A DNA stretch of 64,000 bases from LLD-282 sp964395835 (GTDB taxonomy: Bacteria > Pseudomonadota > Gammaproteobacteria > Berkiellales > Berkiellaceae), in assembly GCA_964395835.1 (NCBI GenBank), contig CAYNBJ010000006.1, forward strand, positions 1 through 64,000, read 5' to 3'. The notes below the pieces were generated by a model. It did no database searches. It had not been told where the DNA came from and saw only the letters and a list, made by a program, of their open reading frames with translations. Below, in pieces: positions 25,227 to 35,248 of the stretch. Both the position numbers and the translations under genes were made by a program. The stretch's first letter is position 1. Each line of letters begins with the position of its first letter.

Positions 25227-25724
25227 TTACCAGCGATAATGTGCAAAAGCGCGGTTAGCTTCAGCCATTTTCTCTGTATCTTGCTTCTTCTTAATAGCTC
25301 CACCGCGTCCGCGTCCACCGCCTTCACGATCTTCTGCGTCTAAAAATTCTGCAAGAAGTTTTTCTATCATGCTTTTACCGGAGCGTTTACGCGCCGCTTC
25401 TAAAAGCCAGCGAATTGCTAAAGATTTTGCACGATCTTCTTTGACTTCAACTGGAACCTGATATGTTGCACCACCAACGCGTCGAGATTTGACTTCAATT
25501 TGCGGCATAACATTACCAAGAGCCTTTTTGAAAACTTCTAAAGATTGCTCATCATTAACATGTAATTTGACTTTAATTGCTTCAAGAGTTGCATAAAAAA
25601 TGTTTTCAGAAACACTTTTTTTACCATCTCTCATCATAAGATTGATAAACAAGCTCACATCTTTATCGTGAAAACGACTGTCTGGAGTGGTTTCACGTTT
25701 TTGAGCTTCGCGTCTTCTCGCCAT
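25227..25724 (-). CDS. rpsG: 30S ribosomal protein S7
   Basis: S7 binds the 3' major domain of 16S rRNA. The 165-residue protein shows MARRREAQKRETTPDSRFHD, INLMMRDGKKSVSENIFYAT, the VEVKSRRVGGATYQVPVEV segment and a C-terminal GRGGAIKKKQDTEKMAEANR with AFAHYRW. It is ten residues longer than the usual 156, mainly at the N-terminus. The 28-base spacer from rpsL is shorter than the S7-regulated spacer of E. coli, so that feedback site is probably missing. Confidence 0.98.
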   Translation of the reverse strand: MARRREAQKRETTPDSRFHDKDVSLFINLMMRDGKKSVSENIFYATLEAIKVKLHVNDEQSLEVFKKALGNVMPQIEVKSRRVGGATYQVPVEVKEDRAKSLAIRWLLEAARKRSGKSMIEKLLAEFLDAEDREGGGRGRGGAIKKKQDTEKMAEANRAFAHYRW

Positions 25725-25752
25725 AATGTATATTCTCCGTTTTTATTCAGAC

Positions 25753-26148
25753 TTAAGCTGCTTTAGCTTTGTCTTTTGCTTTAGGACGCTTCGCACCGTA
25801 TTTGGAGCGACCTTGGCGACGCTTATCAACACCAGATGCGTCTAGTGCTCCACGCACAACGTGATAACGCACACCTGGTAAGTCTTTAACACGTCCTCCG
25901 CGAATAAGAACAACAGAGTGTTCTTGTAAGTTGTGGCCCTCTCCTCCGATATACGCTGTAACTTCAACTCCATTTGTCAAACGAACACGGCATACTTTAC
26001 GAAGAGCAGAGTTCGGCTTTTTAGGAGCTGTTGTATAAACTCGAGTACATACGCCTCTTTTAAAAGGGCAGGAATGTAGAGCGGGGCTTTTTGATTTATA
26101 AATCCGCTTTTTGCGACAAGCACGTAACAGCTGATTGATGGTTGTCAT
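25753..26148 (-). CDS. rpsL: 30S ribosomal protein S12
   Basis: S12 lies at the decoding centre. The 131-residue protein shows TINQLLRACRKKR, the TTAPKKPNSALRKVCRVRL segment and GGRVKDLPGVRYHVVRGALD; the lysines in KPN and VKD have the ancestral residues. A TGAGGA site precedes the ATG. It is the first gene of the str cluster, with a 257-base spacer from rpoC that contains the rpoC terminator and presumably the str promoter. Confidence 0.98.
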   Translation of the reverse strand: MTTINQLLRACRKKRIYKSKSPALHSCPFKRGVCTRVYTTAPKKPNSALRKVCRVRLTNGVEVTAYIGGEGHNLQEHSVVLIRGGRVKDLPGVRYHVVRGALDASGVDKRRQGRSKYGAKRPKAKDKAKAA

Positions 26149-26335
26149 ATGTTTTCCTCAATAAAATGAACAAAAAGAGAGCGCGAAATGCCTCTCATTC
26201 CGTTTCAATCATTCCGAAAGATTGCGACCGGCGGCAATCTATTGTCTCTATTCCCTCTTGGTAAAAACCATTCGGGCAGATTAAGTCTATTGATTCTAAC
26301 AAAAATCACAGAGAAGATCTATAGCCAATAAAGAA
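26149..26335 (-). promoter_or_regulatory. Leader and promoter region of rpsL
   Basis: The spacer between the rpoC terminator and rpsL contains several short inverted pairs, such as GATTGC/GCAATC at 26220-26241 and GAGAG/CTCTC near 26178-26197. A TAGAAT on the minus strand (near 26296-26301) is a -10 candidate, without a good -35. This could be an mRNA leader, but no known ligand or protein site was recognised. Confidence 0.3.
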
Positions 26336-26371
26336 AAACCCTTGAAGAATGAGGATATTCTTCAAGGGTTT
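26336..26371 (-). terminator. Intrinsic terminator of rpoBC
   Basis: Arms 26336-26350 and 26357-26371 form a perfect 15-bp stem with a six-base loop. On the minus strand the stem (AAACCCTTGAAGAAT) is followed by TTCTTT. It lies 35 bases past the rpoC stop codon and should separate the rpoBC transcript from the str cluster. Confidence 0.85.
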
Positions 26372-26405
26372 GAGAAATAGACTGATTGTGGTTTAAAGAG
26401 ATTCT

Positions 26406-29400
26406 TTAAAAAATTCCATCATCAGTTTTTGAAGCGGCATGTGTCGTATTCAAAGCCGTTGTCAAGGCATCGAGTGCTTCATCTGCTGACAAAGAATACG
26501 GTTCTTGTCCTTCTTTTTGTTTTTTTGCACGCGCATGATAAGTCAAACCAGTTCCAGCTGGAATCAGACGGCCTACAATCACATTCTCTTTCAGTCCACG
26601 GAGTTCATCTCGTTTTCCAGCGATCGCTGCTTCTGTCAGAACACGTGTAGTATCTTGGAAAGAGGCTGCGGAAATAAAGGATTCCGTTGCAAGAGACGCT
26701 TTTGTAATACCCATTAACTGGTGAACACCTTGTGCTTCTATGCGATGCTGTGTATTTAAACGAGCGTTTTCTTCTTGGAAATCTCTATAATCAACAATAT
26801 CTCCAATACTAAACTTACTTTCACCTGGCTCATTGATCTCAACTTTACGCAACATCTGCTTGATAATCACTTCGATGTGTTTATCAGAAATCAATACACC
26901 TTGTAAGCGATAAACACTTTGGATTTCCGAAGTAATATAACGTGTTAGCTCATCAATGCCTTTCAATCGTAAAATATCATGAGGATTTGTTGGCCCATCT
27001 GAAATCACATCACCTTTATGAACAAGTTCACCTTCAAAAAAGTTTAGGCCTCTCCACTTAGGAATCAGTTCTTCATGTTCCTGCTGTCCATCAACTGCAG
27101 TGATGATGACGCGTCTCTTACCTTTAGTTTCTTTACCGAATGAAATATACCCAGTGATTTCGGCTAAAATTGCAGGATCTTTTGGCCTACGAGCCTCGAA
27201 AAGATCGGCCACACGTGGAAGTCCCCCGGTGATATCCTTGTTCTTTGTCGATTCTTGTGGCACACGAGCAATAATATCTCCAATCTGAACAAATTGACCA
27301 TCATCATAATTGACAATTGCACCTTTCGGTAAAAAATACTGAGAAGGAATTTTTGAACCGGGAACAAAAATTTCTTGACCTGCTTCGGTCACTAAACGGA
27401 TTAATGGGCGAAGATCTTGACTATTCGCTTTTCCACCTAGTTCAGAAACAACAATACTCGTTAATCCGGTGATTTCGTCAGTTTGTTTGGTCATTGTCAA
27501 GCCATCGATTAAATCATGAAACTTCAAATATCCCGAAACTTCAGCAACCATAGGATAGGCATGTGGATCCCATTGAGCAATCAATTGTCCTGCAATAATG
27601 GATTGCTGTTCCTGCACGGCAACAAGAGCTCCATAAGGAATACGGTGTCTTTCACGCTCAATTCCACTATCATCTTGCACAATAATTTCACCAGAACGTC
27701 CTGTAACAATAATTTTTGAATCACGATTGAGGACATATTTCAAGTTTGCAAAACGAACAGTTCCATTTCGTTTTGTACGAATTTCATTATCACTGACCCC
27801 AAGAGAAACAGCTCCTCCAACGTGGAACGTACGCATTGTTAGCTGCGTTCCTGGTTCTCCAATAGATTGTGCAGCAATAATTCCAACGGCTTCTCCCTGA
27901 TTCACAAGCTCGCCCCGAGCTAAATCACGTCCGTAGCATAAAGAGCAAACACCGTAATCAGCCTGACATGTAATTGGAGATCGTACAACAATTGCATCTA
28001 ACCCGAGTTTATCAATAATGGCATGATCTTGTTCATCGATAATTTTTCCAGCAGATAAAATTTCTTCGCCGCTTTCTGCATCGATAATGGGCTGAGCGAG
28101 AACGCGACCAAAGACACGCTCATACAAAGTTTGAACAATTTCGCCTGATTCTATCCGAGGAAGAATTTCAACTCCCATGGTCGTACCGCAATCAACAGAA
28201 GAAATTACAACATCTTGTGCAACATCAACTAATCGACGTGTGAGATAACCAGAGTTCGCTGTTCTCAGTGCTGTATCTGCTGCTCCTTTACGAGCTCCGT
28301 GTGTGGAAATAAAGTACTCAAGAACGTTTAATCCATCTTTAAAGTTCGCTTTAATAGGTGTTTCAATTGTAGAACCGTCTGGTCTACCCATCAGCCCCCT
28401 CATTCCAGCGAGCTGACGAATTTGTCCTTGAGATCCACGCGCTCCAGAATGTGCCATCATATAGATCGAATTGAAAGAATCTTGCGTTTTTAGCTCTCCG
28501 CTCTGTACATCTTGATAAGTTTCAGTAGAAATTTCTCTCATCAGCTCTTTTGTTACTTCACGAGTTGCCTTTTCCCAAATATCCACTACCTTGTTATAAC
28601 GCTCTCCAGCAGTTAGGAGACCAGAGGAGTATTGAGATTCAATTTCTTGTACATCTTGATCAGCCTGTAATAAAATCTCAGGCTTTTTCTGCGGAACTAA
28701 GATATCGTTTAATCCAATAGAAATCCCAGAAAGAGTCGCATATCGGAAACCCATATACATGATTTTATCAGCGAGTAAGACAGTCTCTTTAAGTCCACAA
28801 GTTCTATAACATTCTTTAATTAAAGCGGAAATTTCTTTTTTAGAAAGAATTTTATTAACAGAATCAAAAGCCATGCCTTCTGGTAAAATCAACGAAACAA
28901 CAACGCGTCCTGCACATGTATCAACAATTTTTCCAGCCTGAAGTCCACGAGATAATCGCACTTTAATAGGCGTATGGTAATGAATTGTTTTTGCCTCTAA
29001 AGCTCGCTCCACTTCATACTCGTCGGCAAACCAACTGCCTGCACCGATTGCTGTTGGATTTAAACGGCTTAAATAATATAGGCCTAAAACGATATCATGA
29101 GATGGCACAATAATCGGTTCACCATTAGCAGGGGAAAGAATATTATTTGTAGACATCATCAAAATCCGCGCTTCTAACTGTGCTTCAACAGTCAAAGGCA
29201 CATGCACAGCCATCTGATCTCCATCGAAGTCTGCATTATATGCAGCACAAACGAGCGGATGGAGCTGAATGGCCTTCCCTTCAATAAGAATGGGCTCAAA
29301 AGCCTGAATCCCTAATCTATGTAATGTTGGAGCACGGTTCAGTAGGACTGGATGCTCGCGAATAACATCTTCTAAAATATCCCAAACTTCAGGAACCTCT

Positions 29401-30608
29401 CTATCGACAAGTTTTTTAGCGGCTTTTATTGTTGCAGCTAAACCCCTAGCTTCAAGTTTTGAAAAGACAAATGGCTTAAAGAGCTCTAAAGCCATTTTTT
29501 TAGGTAATCCGCATTGATAAAGTTTTAAGGTCGGTCCCACAACAATAACAGAACGACCGGAGTAATCGACACGTTTTCCTAAAAGGTTTTGACGAAAACG
29601 ACCTTGCTTTCCTTTAATCATATCAGCTAATGATTTCAAAGGACGCTTATTGGTCCCTGTAATTGCGCGTCCTCTACGACCGTTATCTAAAAGAGCATCT
29701 ACAGCTTCTTGTAGCATACGCTTTTCATTTCTCACGATAATATCTGGCGCATTAAGCTCGAGCAGGCGTTTTAAGCGGTTATTCCTATTAATGACTCGTC
29801 TATACAAATCATTCAAATCTGAAGTTGCAAAGCGTCCACCATCAAGCGGAACAAGAGGGCGCAGATCTGGTGGCAATACAGGCAATACCGTCATAATCAT
29901 CCATTCAGGACGATTTGCGGACTCATGAAATTGCTCTAGTAATTTCAAACGCTTAATAATTTTTTTCTGACGAGTTTCAGATGTAACGGTTTTTAATTCT
30001 TCTCGAATTGCTGCAATATCATCCACAATTTTAATAGCAGCTAGAAGCTCAGAAATCGCTTCTGCTCCCATTTTTGCTTTAAAATCGTCGCCATAAAGCT
30101 CAACAGCTTCATGATACTCTTCTTCTGTTAAGATTTGACCAGATGCCATTGCCGTTAAACCAGGATCGGTGACAACGTACGCTTCAAAATATAAAACACG
30201 TTCTATATCTCTCAGGGCCATATCAAGGATAATCCCAATACGTGAAGGAAGTGACTTTAAAAACCAAATATGCGCTACTGGTGTCGCAAGCTCAATATGA
30301 CCCATACGCTCACGACGCACCTTAGCCAAAGTGACTTCTACACCACATTTTTCACAAATAACACCGCGATGTTTCAAGCGTTTATATTTGCCACATAAGC
30401 ATTCATAATCTTTAATAGGTCCAAAAATACGAGCGCAAAAAAGCCCATCACGCTCAGGTTTGAGCGTGCGATAATTGACCGTTTCTGATTTCGTCACTCT
30501 ACCGAAAGACCACGAACGAATCATATCTGGGGAGGCTAGGCCCAAGCGTACTTTATTAAATACGTTTGGTCTGCCTTGTTGATACATAATAGATAATAAA
30601 CTTTTCAC
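26406..30608 (-). CDS. rpoC: DNA-directed RNA polymerase subunit beta-prime
   Basis: RpoC forms the catalytic half of RNA polymerase with RpoB. The 1400-residue protein has the N-terminal zinc site CLCGKYKR...CEKC (about 70-90), the catalytic Asp triad NADFDGDQMAVH (about 460), the bridge-helix region and trigger loop (GEPGTQLTMRTFHVGG), and the second zinc cluster with CSLCYGRD. Length matches gammaproteobacterial RpoC (1407 in E. coli). The start is a GTG at 30608 with GGGAGA eight bases upstream; the ASPDMIRSWSFG segment follows at the expected place. The gene is 33 bases after rpoB. Confidence 0.98.
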   Translation of the reverse strand: MKSLLSIMYQQGRPNVFNKVRLGLASPDMIRSWSFGRVTKSETVNYRTLKPERDGLFCARIFGPIKDYECLCGKYKRLKHRGVICEKCGVEVTLAKVRRERMGHIELATPVAHIWFLKSLPSRIGIILDMALRDIERVLYFEAYVVTDPGLTAMASGQILTEEEYHEAVELYGDDFKAKMGAEAISELLAAIKIVDDIAAIREELKTVTSETRQKKIIKRLKLLEQFHESANRPEWMIMTVLPVLPPDLRPLVPLDGGRFATSDLNDLYRRVINRNNRLKRLLELNAPDIIVRNEKRMLQEAVDALLDNGRRGRAITGTNKRPLKSLADMIKGKQGRFRQNLLGKRVDYSGRSVIVVGPTLKLYQCGLPKKMALELFKPFVFSKLEARGLAATIKAAKKLVDREVPEVWDILEDVIREHPVLLNRAPTLHRLGIQAFEPILIEGKAIQLHPLVCAAYNADFDGDQMAVHVPLTVEAQLEARILMMSTNNILSPANGEPIIVPSHDIVLGLYYLSRLNPTAIGAGSWFADEYEVERALEAKTIHYHTPIKVRLSRGLQAGKIVDTCAGRVVVSLILPEGMAFDSVNKILSKKEISALIKECYRTCGLKETVLLADKIMYMGFRYATLSGISIGLNDILVPQKKPEILLQADQDVQEIESQYSSGLLTAGERYNKVVDIWEKATREVTKELMREISTETYQDVQSGELKTQDSFNSIYMMAHSGARGSQGQIRQLAGMRGLMGRPDGSTIETPIKANFKDGLNVLEYFISTHGARKGAADTALRTANSGYLTRRLVDVAQDVVISSVDCGTTMGVEILPRIESGEIVQTLYERVFGRVLAQPIIDAESGEEILSAGKIIDEQDHAIIDKLGLDAIVVRSPITCQADYGVCSLCYGRDLARGELVNQGEAVGIIAAQSIGEPGTQLTMRTFHVGGAVSLGVSDNEIRTKRNGTVRFANLKYVLNRDSKIIVTGRSGEIIVQDDSGIERERHRIPYGALVAVQEQQSIIAGQLIAQWDPHAYPMVAEVSGYLKFHDLIDGLTMTKQTDEITGLTSIVVSELGGKANSQDLRPLIRLVTEAGQEIFVPGSKIPSQYFLPKGAIVNYDDGQFVQIGDIIARVPQESTKNKDITGGLPRVADLFEARRPKDPAILAEITGYISFGKETKGKRRVIITAVDGQQEHEELIPKWRGLNFFEGELVHKGDVISDGPTNPHDILRLKGIDELTRYITSEIQSVYRLQGVLISDKHIEVIIKQMLRKVEINEPGESKFSIGDIVDYRDFQEENARLNTQHRIEAQGVHQLMGITKASLATESFISAASFQDTTRVLTEAAIAGKRDELRGLKENVIVGRLIPAGTGLTYHARAKKQKEGQEPYSLSADEALDALTTALNTTHAASKTDDGIF

Positions 30609-30641
30609 AAAAGAGATCTCCCTTTTTAATGTCGATAAATG

Positions 30642-33600
30642 TTAACGATCAAGCTCAATATTGATTCCTAAAGAACGAATTTCTTTAAGAAGAACATTAA
30701 ACGACTCAGGAATACCTGGATCCATGTAGTGTTGCCCATCGACAATATTTTTATACATTTTTGTTCTTCCTGCGACATCATCAGATTTCACCGTCAGCAT
30801 TTCTTGCAATGTATAGGAAGCACCATACGCCTCTAATGCCCAGACTTCCATTTCTCCGAGTCTCTGACCTCCAAACTGAGCTTTTCCGCCTAAAGGCTGC
30901 TGTGTGACAAGAGAATAGGAGCCTGTAGAACGTGCATGCATTTTATCATCAACAAGGTGATTGAGCTTGAGAATATACATATACCCCACAGTGACCTCTC
31001 TCTCAAAAGGCTGCCCGGTGCGCCCATCAATTAAAACAGATTGCCCGGACTCTGGCATATCAGCCATTTTCAGGAATGCTTTAATTGTATCTTCTGAAAG
31101 CCCATCAAAAACCGGGCTAGCAATCGGCACACCATGAGATAATTGTGCAATCAACTCATGCCACTGACTCTCTGTATAAGTGGCAATAACTTTTTCCTGA
31201 TGACGATTCGCAAGACGATAGATAGACAAAATAAATTCTTTAAGATGATCAGAAAGCCCTTCCTGTTTATATAGGCGCTCAATTTTTTCACCCAAGCCCT
31301 TAGCAGCCCAACCCAAATGCACTTCAAGAACTTGTCCGATGTTCATACGAGAAGGGACACCTAAAGGATTCAGAATCATATCTACTGGACGACCGTCTGG
31401 AAGATACGGCATATCTTCTACTGGCACAATTGTGGAGACAACCCCTTTATTCCCATGTCGTCCAGCCATTTTATCACCTGGCTGAATCTTTCTTTTTACA
31501 GCTAAATAGACTTTTACGATTTTTAAAACACCAGGAGCTAAGTCATCGCCAGAATTCATTTTCTTTTTCAAAGTAAGAATTTGATCGTGCAAATCATCTT
31601 CGAGCTGCTCGATTTTCTTCGCTGTCATTTCAATCAAAGTTTGAGCATGATCTTCTTGAACTACAACTTCTAAAATTTCTTTATCGCTTAATTTAGCAAG
31701 ATTTTCGACACTCAACATATCAGATTTTTTCAAGCCAACACATTTGAAAACAGTCATCCCAGACAATTGTTCACGTAAACGTTCGATCAAATTATCTTTA
31801 ACAATACGATGAGTCGCTTTCAAATCATGCTGTAACTGCTCAAGATCATACTGATCAATACTCTGTGCGCGGCTGTCTTTTTTTAAGCCATCGCGTGTGA
31901 AAATACGCACATCAATCACAGTTCCATTCATTCCAGTAGGCACACGCAGAGATGAATCTTTCACATCAGAAGCTTTTTCTCCAAAAATTGCGCGCAGTAG
32001 CTTTTCTTCTGGAGTCAGCTGTGTTTCTCCTTTAGGCGTCACCTTACCAACGAGAATGTCTCCGGCTTGTACTTCAGCACCGATATAAATCACTCCAGAT
32101 TCATCCAACTTCGCAAGAGCAGAGTCAGGCACACCAGGAATATCTGCAGTAATTTCTTCTGCACCTAATTTTGTATCACGAGAGATACAGGTGAGTTCAT
32201 CAATATGAATTGTTGTGAAATGAGTATCCACAATTTTTTCAGAAAGAACGATAGAGTCTTCAAAATTGCAGCCATTCCAAGGTAAAAATGCGACCAGCAT
32301 ATTTTGTCCCAAAGCCAACTCACCCAAATCGGTAGCTGGACCATCCGCTAGCACATCACCTTTTTGCACACGAGCACCTACATGGACAATAGGCACTTGA
32401 TTGATACAGGTATTTTGATTAGAGCGGCTAAATTTTCTGAGATTATAAATATCGACACCTAAATCATCAAAAGTCATGTCAGCTGGATCAACTTTAATAA
32501 CAATACGCAATCCATCAACTTCTTTTACAACTCCTGATCGTTTAGCAACAATCGTTGCACCAGAATCGATGGCAACTGCTCGCTCCATTCCTGTTCCCAC
32601 TAAAGGTGCTTGCGCATTCACAACAGGCACAGCTTGTCGTTGCATATTCGATCCCATGAGCGCTCGGTTTGCATCATCATGCTCGAGGAAAGGAATGAGA
32701 GAGGCAGCAACAGAAACGATTTGTTTCGAAGATACATCAATCAATTGAACTTTTTCTCTTGGCAAAAGAACAGATTCATTTTTATATCGACAAGGAACGA
32801 TATCATCAAGAATTTCACCTTCTTCACTGAGACGAGTATTCGCTTGTGCGATAACAAAATCGCCCTCTTCAATTGCTGATAAATAATAAATTTCATTACC
32901 AAGATAATTGTTGGTCACTTGTCGATACGGGGCTTCTAGGAAGCCAAATTCATTGGTGCGCGCATACACAGCTAAAGAGTTTATAAGACCAATGTTTGGA
33001 CCTTCTGGTGTTTCAATAGGACAAACGCGTCCATAATGAGTTGAATGCACGTCCCTCACTTCAAAAGAAGCACGATCGCGATTGAGTCCACCAGGACCAA
33101 GTGCAGAGACACGGCGCTTATGCGTAATCTCTGAAAGAGGGTTGTTCTGATCCATAAACTGTGACAGTTGGGAAGAACCAAAAAACTCTTTGATAGCAGC
33201 AGAGATCGGTTTTGCATTGACTAAATCTTGAGGTGTGAGATCTTCACTTTCAGCTAAAGAAAGTCTTTCTTTAACCGCACGTTCAACACGAACAAGCCCT
33301 ACGCGGAATTGATTTTCTGTCATCTCACCTACAGAACGAACACGGCGAATACCTAAATGATCGATATCATCAATTTGGCCTTTCCCGTTACGAATTTGCA
33401 ACAACTCTTTTATCACGTCCATAATATCATGGACTGATAGAATACCAGGACCGTTATCAGAGGTTCTGCGCAGACGTCGATTAAATTTCATACGTCCGAC
33501 AATGGATAAATCATAACGCTCAATTTCGAAAAAGAGTGCGTGGAACAGGCTTTCAGCAGCTTCTTTAGTCGGAGGCTCACCTGGACGCATCATGCGATAA

Positions 33601-34757
33601 ATTTCAACTAAAGCTTCAAGTGCGGTTTGAGTGTTGTCAAGACGTAAGGTTTGGGAAACATAATCTCCTCTATCAACATCATTTGTAAACAAAATTGGGA
33701 AAGATGTAATCCCTGCTTTGATCAACGTTTTCACTTTTTCTGCATTCAGTTCATCGTTAGCTTGTAACAAAATTTCAAAAGTCAGAGGGTGAATAATATT
33801 TTTCGCAAGCACTTTTGTATTCAAATAATCTACCGGCACCTCAAAACGCTGCACATTCTGATCAATCAGTTTTTTCACATGTCTCACATTAATACGGCGC
33901 CCAACCGGTACAAGAAGCTCATGATTATTATCGAAAATTGGAAATTCTGCAGTTTCGCCTTTCAAATTATTTGGATCGATCCGCAAGTATATTTTATCCC
34001 CTTCAAATTCAATCGTATTGAAATCAAAAAACTTCTCAAGAATTTGTTCTACATTGAAATTCAAAGCTTTCATTAGGATTGTAACTGGGAGCTTTCTGCG
34101 ACGATCAATACGAACAAAAAGACAATCTTTACTATCAAATTCAAAATCTAACCAAGAACCACGATAAGGAATAATACGTGCAGAATATAAGACTTTTCCC
34201 GAGGAATGATTTTTTCCACGATCATGATCGAAAAAGACTCCTGGAGAACGATGAAGCTGAGATACAACAACTCGTTCGGTCCCATTAATAACAAAGGTCC
34301 CATGCTCTGTCATCAACGGAATTTCACCCATATATACATCTTGCTCTTTGATGCTTTTAATAACGCGCGCATCTTTGGAGTCTTTATCGAACAGGACCAA
34401 TCGAACCTTAACACGCAAAGCAGCCGAATAAGTCAGCCCCTTAGATTGACATTCACGAAGAGAAAACGCAGGCTCGCCAAGTCGATAGCCCATATAATGC
34501 AATTCCGAATAGCCTGAAAAACTCACTATAGGAAAAACAGATTGAAAAGCTTCTTCAAGCCCTTTACGCTCTCTATTTTCAGGTGCAGCATCTAATTGCA
34601 AAAAATATTCATTATAAGAGCGCAAGGGAATATCTAATAAAGCAGGAACAGGTAAAAAATCTTGAGACTGCCCACCTTCAACTCGGGGTCTTTGTAAGAT
34701 TGTTCCTGTATAAGCTGAAGGCCGACTATTGACTTGATCGTAATAAATAACAGACAT
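30642..34757 (-). CDS. rpoB: DNA-directed RNA polymerase subunit beta
   Basis: RpoB carries most of the active-site wall. The 1371-residue protein keeps FFGSSQLSQFMDQNNPLSE and THKRRVSALGPGGLNRDRA, the rifampicin-pocket region in its ancestral form. It also has the EMEVWALEAYGASYTLQE segment and MTVKSDDVAGRTKMYKNIVD near the C-terminus. Length matches Legionella-like RpoB (1342 in E. coli). An AGAGGA site precedes the ATG. The gene follows rplL after an 85-base spacer with a hairpin. Confidence 0.98.
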   Translation of the reverse strand: MSVIYYDQVNSRPSAYTGTILQRPRVEGGQSQDFLPVPALLDIPLRSYNEYFLQLDAAPENRERKGLEEAFQSVFPIVSFSGYSELHYMGYRLGEPAFSLRECQSKGLTYSAALRVKVRLVLFDKDSKDARVIKSIKEQDVYMGEIPLMTEHGTFVINGTERVVVSQLHRSPGVFFDHDRGKNHSSGKVLYSARIIPYRGSWLDFEFDSKDCLFVRIDRRRKLPVTILMKALNFNVEQILEKFFDFNTIEFEGDKIYLRIDPNNLKGETAEFPIFDNNHELLVPVGRRINVRHVKKLIDQNVQRFEVPVDYLNTKVLAKNIIHPLTFEILLQANDELNAEKVKTLIKAGITSFPILFTNDVDRGDYVSQTLRLDNTQTALEALVEIYRMMRPGEPPTKEAAESLFHALFFEIERYDLSIVGRMKFNRRLRRTSDNGPGILSVHDIMDVIKELLQIRNGKGQIDDIDHLGIRRVRSVGEMTENQFRVGLVRVERAVKERLSLAESEDLTPQDLVNAKPISAAIKEFFGSSQLSQFMDQNNPLSEITHKRRVSALGPGGLNRDRASFEVRDVHSTHYGRVCPIETPEGPNIGLINSLAVYARTNEFGFLEAPYRQVTNNYLGNEIYYLSAIEEGDFVIAQANTRLSEEGEILDDIVPCRYKNESVLLPREKVQLIDVSSKQIVSVAASLIPFLEHDDANRALMGSNMQRQAVPVVNAQAPLVGTGMERAVAIDSGATIVAKRSGVVKEVDGLRIVIKVDPADMTFDDLGVDIYNLRKFSRSNQNTCINQVPIVHVGARVQKGDVLADGPATDLGELALGQNMLVAFLPWNGCNFEDSIVLSEKIVDTHFTTIHIDELTCISRDTKLGAEEITADIPGVPDSALAKLDESGVIYIGAEVQAGDILVGKVTPKGETQLTPEEKLLRAIFGEKASDVKDSSLRVPTGMNGTVIDVRIFTRDGLKKDSRAQSIDQYDLEQLQHDLKATHRIVKDNLIERLREQLSGMTVFKCVGLKKSDMLSVENLAKLSDKEILEVVVQEDHAQTLIEMTAKKIEQLEDDLHDQILTLKKKMNSGDDLAPGVLKIVKVYLAVKRKIQPGDKMAGRHGNKGVVSTIVPVEDMPYLPDGRPVDMILNPLGVPSRMNIGQVLEVHLGWAAKGLGEKIERLYKQEGLSDHLKEFILSIYRLANRHQEKVIATYTESQWHELIAQLSHGVPIASPVFDGLSEDTIKAFLKMADMPESGQSVLIDGRTGQPFEREVTVGYMYILKLNHLVDDKMHARSTGSYSLVTQQPLGGKAQFGGQRLGEMEVWALEAYGASYTLQEMLTVKSDDVAGRTKMYKNIVDGQHYMDPGIPESFNVLLKEIRSLGINIELDR

Positions 34758-34788
34758 AAAAAAAATCCTCTAGATCAAAAGCAAAGAA

Positions 34789-34820
34789 AAGCCGTATTCG
34801 AATGACTTCGCATACGGCTT
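34789..34820 (-). terminator. Hairpin between rplL and rpoB (attenuator or RNase III site)
   Basis: Arms 34789-34797 and 34812-34820 (AAGCCGTAT/ATACGGCTT) pair over nine bases with a 14-base loop. On the minus strand the stem is followed by TTCTTTGCTTTT, a weak T-rich tract. In E. coli the same spacer holds a partial terminator and RNase III site that lower rpoBC relative to rplJL; the same role is inferred. Confidence 0.6.
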
Positions 34821-34842
34821 CGATAAGATAGGGCAATGAGTC

Positions 34843-35211
34843 TTAGAGAACTTCGACTTTAGCACCAGCATCTTCGAGTTTTTTCTTGATGGTTTCTGCA
34901 TCTGCTTTAGAAACAGCTTCTTTGACCATCGCAGGAGCGCCTTCTACAAGATCTTTTGCTTCTTTTAGACCAAGTCCAGTGATTTCACGAATCGCTTTAA
35001 TCACGTTGACTTTGTTTTCACCGAAAGATGCAAGTTTCACGTTAAACTCTGTTTTTTCTTCAACAACAGGAGCAGCAGCAACAGCAGCAACAGCAACAGG
35101 AGCAGCAGCAGTAACGCCGAAAGTCTCTTCCATCATTTTGACAAGAGCAACAACTTCCATCACGCTCATTGCGCCGACAGTTTCGACGATTTGTTCTTTA
35201 GTAATACTCAT
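34843..35211 (-). CDS. rplL: 50S ribosomal protein L7/L12
   Basis: L7/L12 forms the flexible stalk that recruits GTPase factors. The 122-residue protein starts MSITKEQIVETVGAMSVMEV, has an Ala/Val-rich hinge (about residues 33-50) coded by tandem GCA-like triplets, and a C-terminal domain with KVNVIKAIREITGLGLKEAK and VEGAPAMVKEAV. The ATG at 35211 has a GAGGAA site. In-frame upstream residues overlap rplJ and are not used. Confidence 0.98.
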   Translation of the reverse strand: MSITKEQIVETVGAMSVMEVVALVKMMEETFGVTAAAPVAVAAVAAAPVVEEKTEFNVKLASFGENKVNVIKAIREITGLGLKEAKDLVEGAPAMVKEAVSKADAETIKKKLEDAGAKVEVL

Positions 35212-35248
35212 AATTTTTTCCTCAAATAGATACGATTTTTTTAGGCAT

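Noticed and set aside
25208..25327. N-terminal extension of EF-G
   Set aside because: It overlaps rpsG and has no similarity to EF-G; the GTG at 25207 has an AAGGAG site and the family N-terminus.
35061..35118. GCA/ACA-rich tandem triplets
   Set aside because: They encode the Ala/Val-rich hinge of L7/L12, not a microsatellite or CRISPR repeat.
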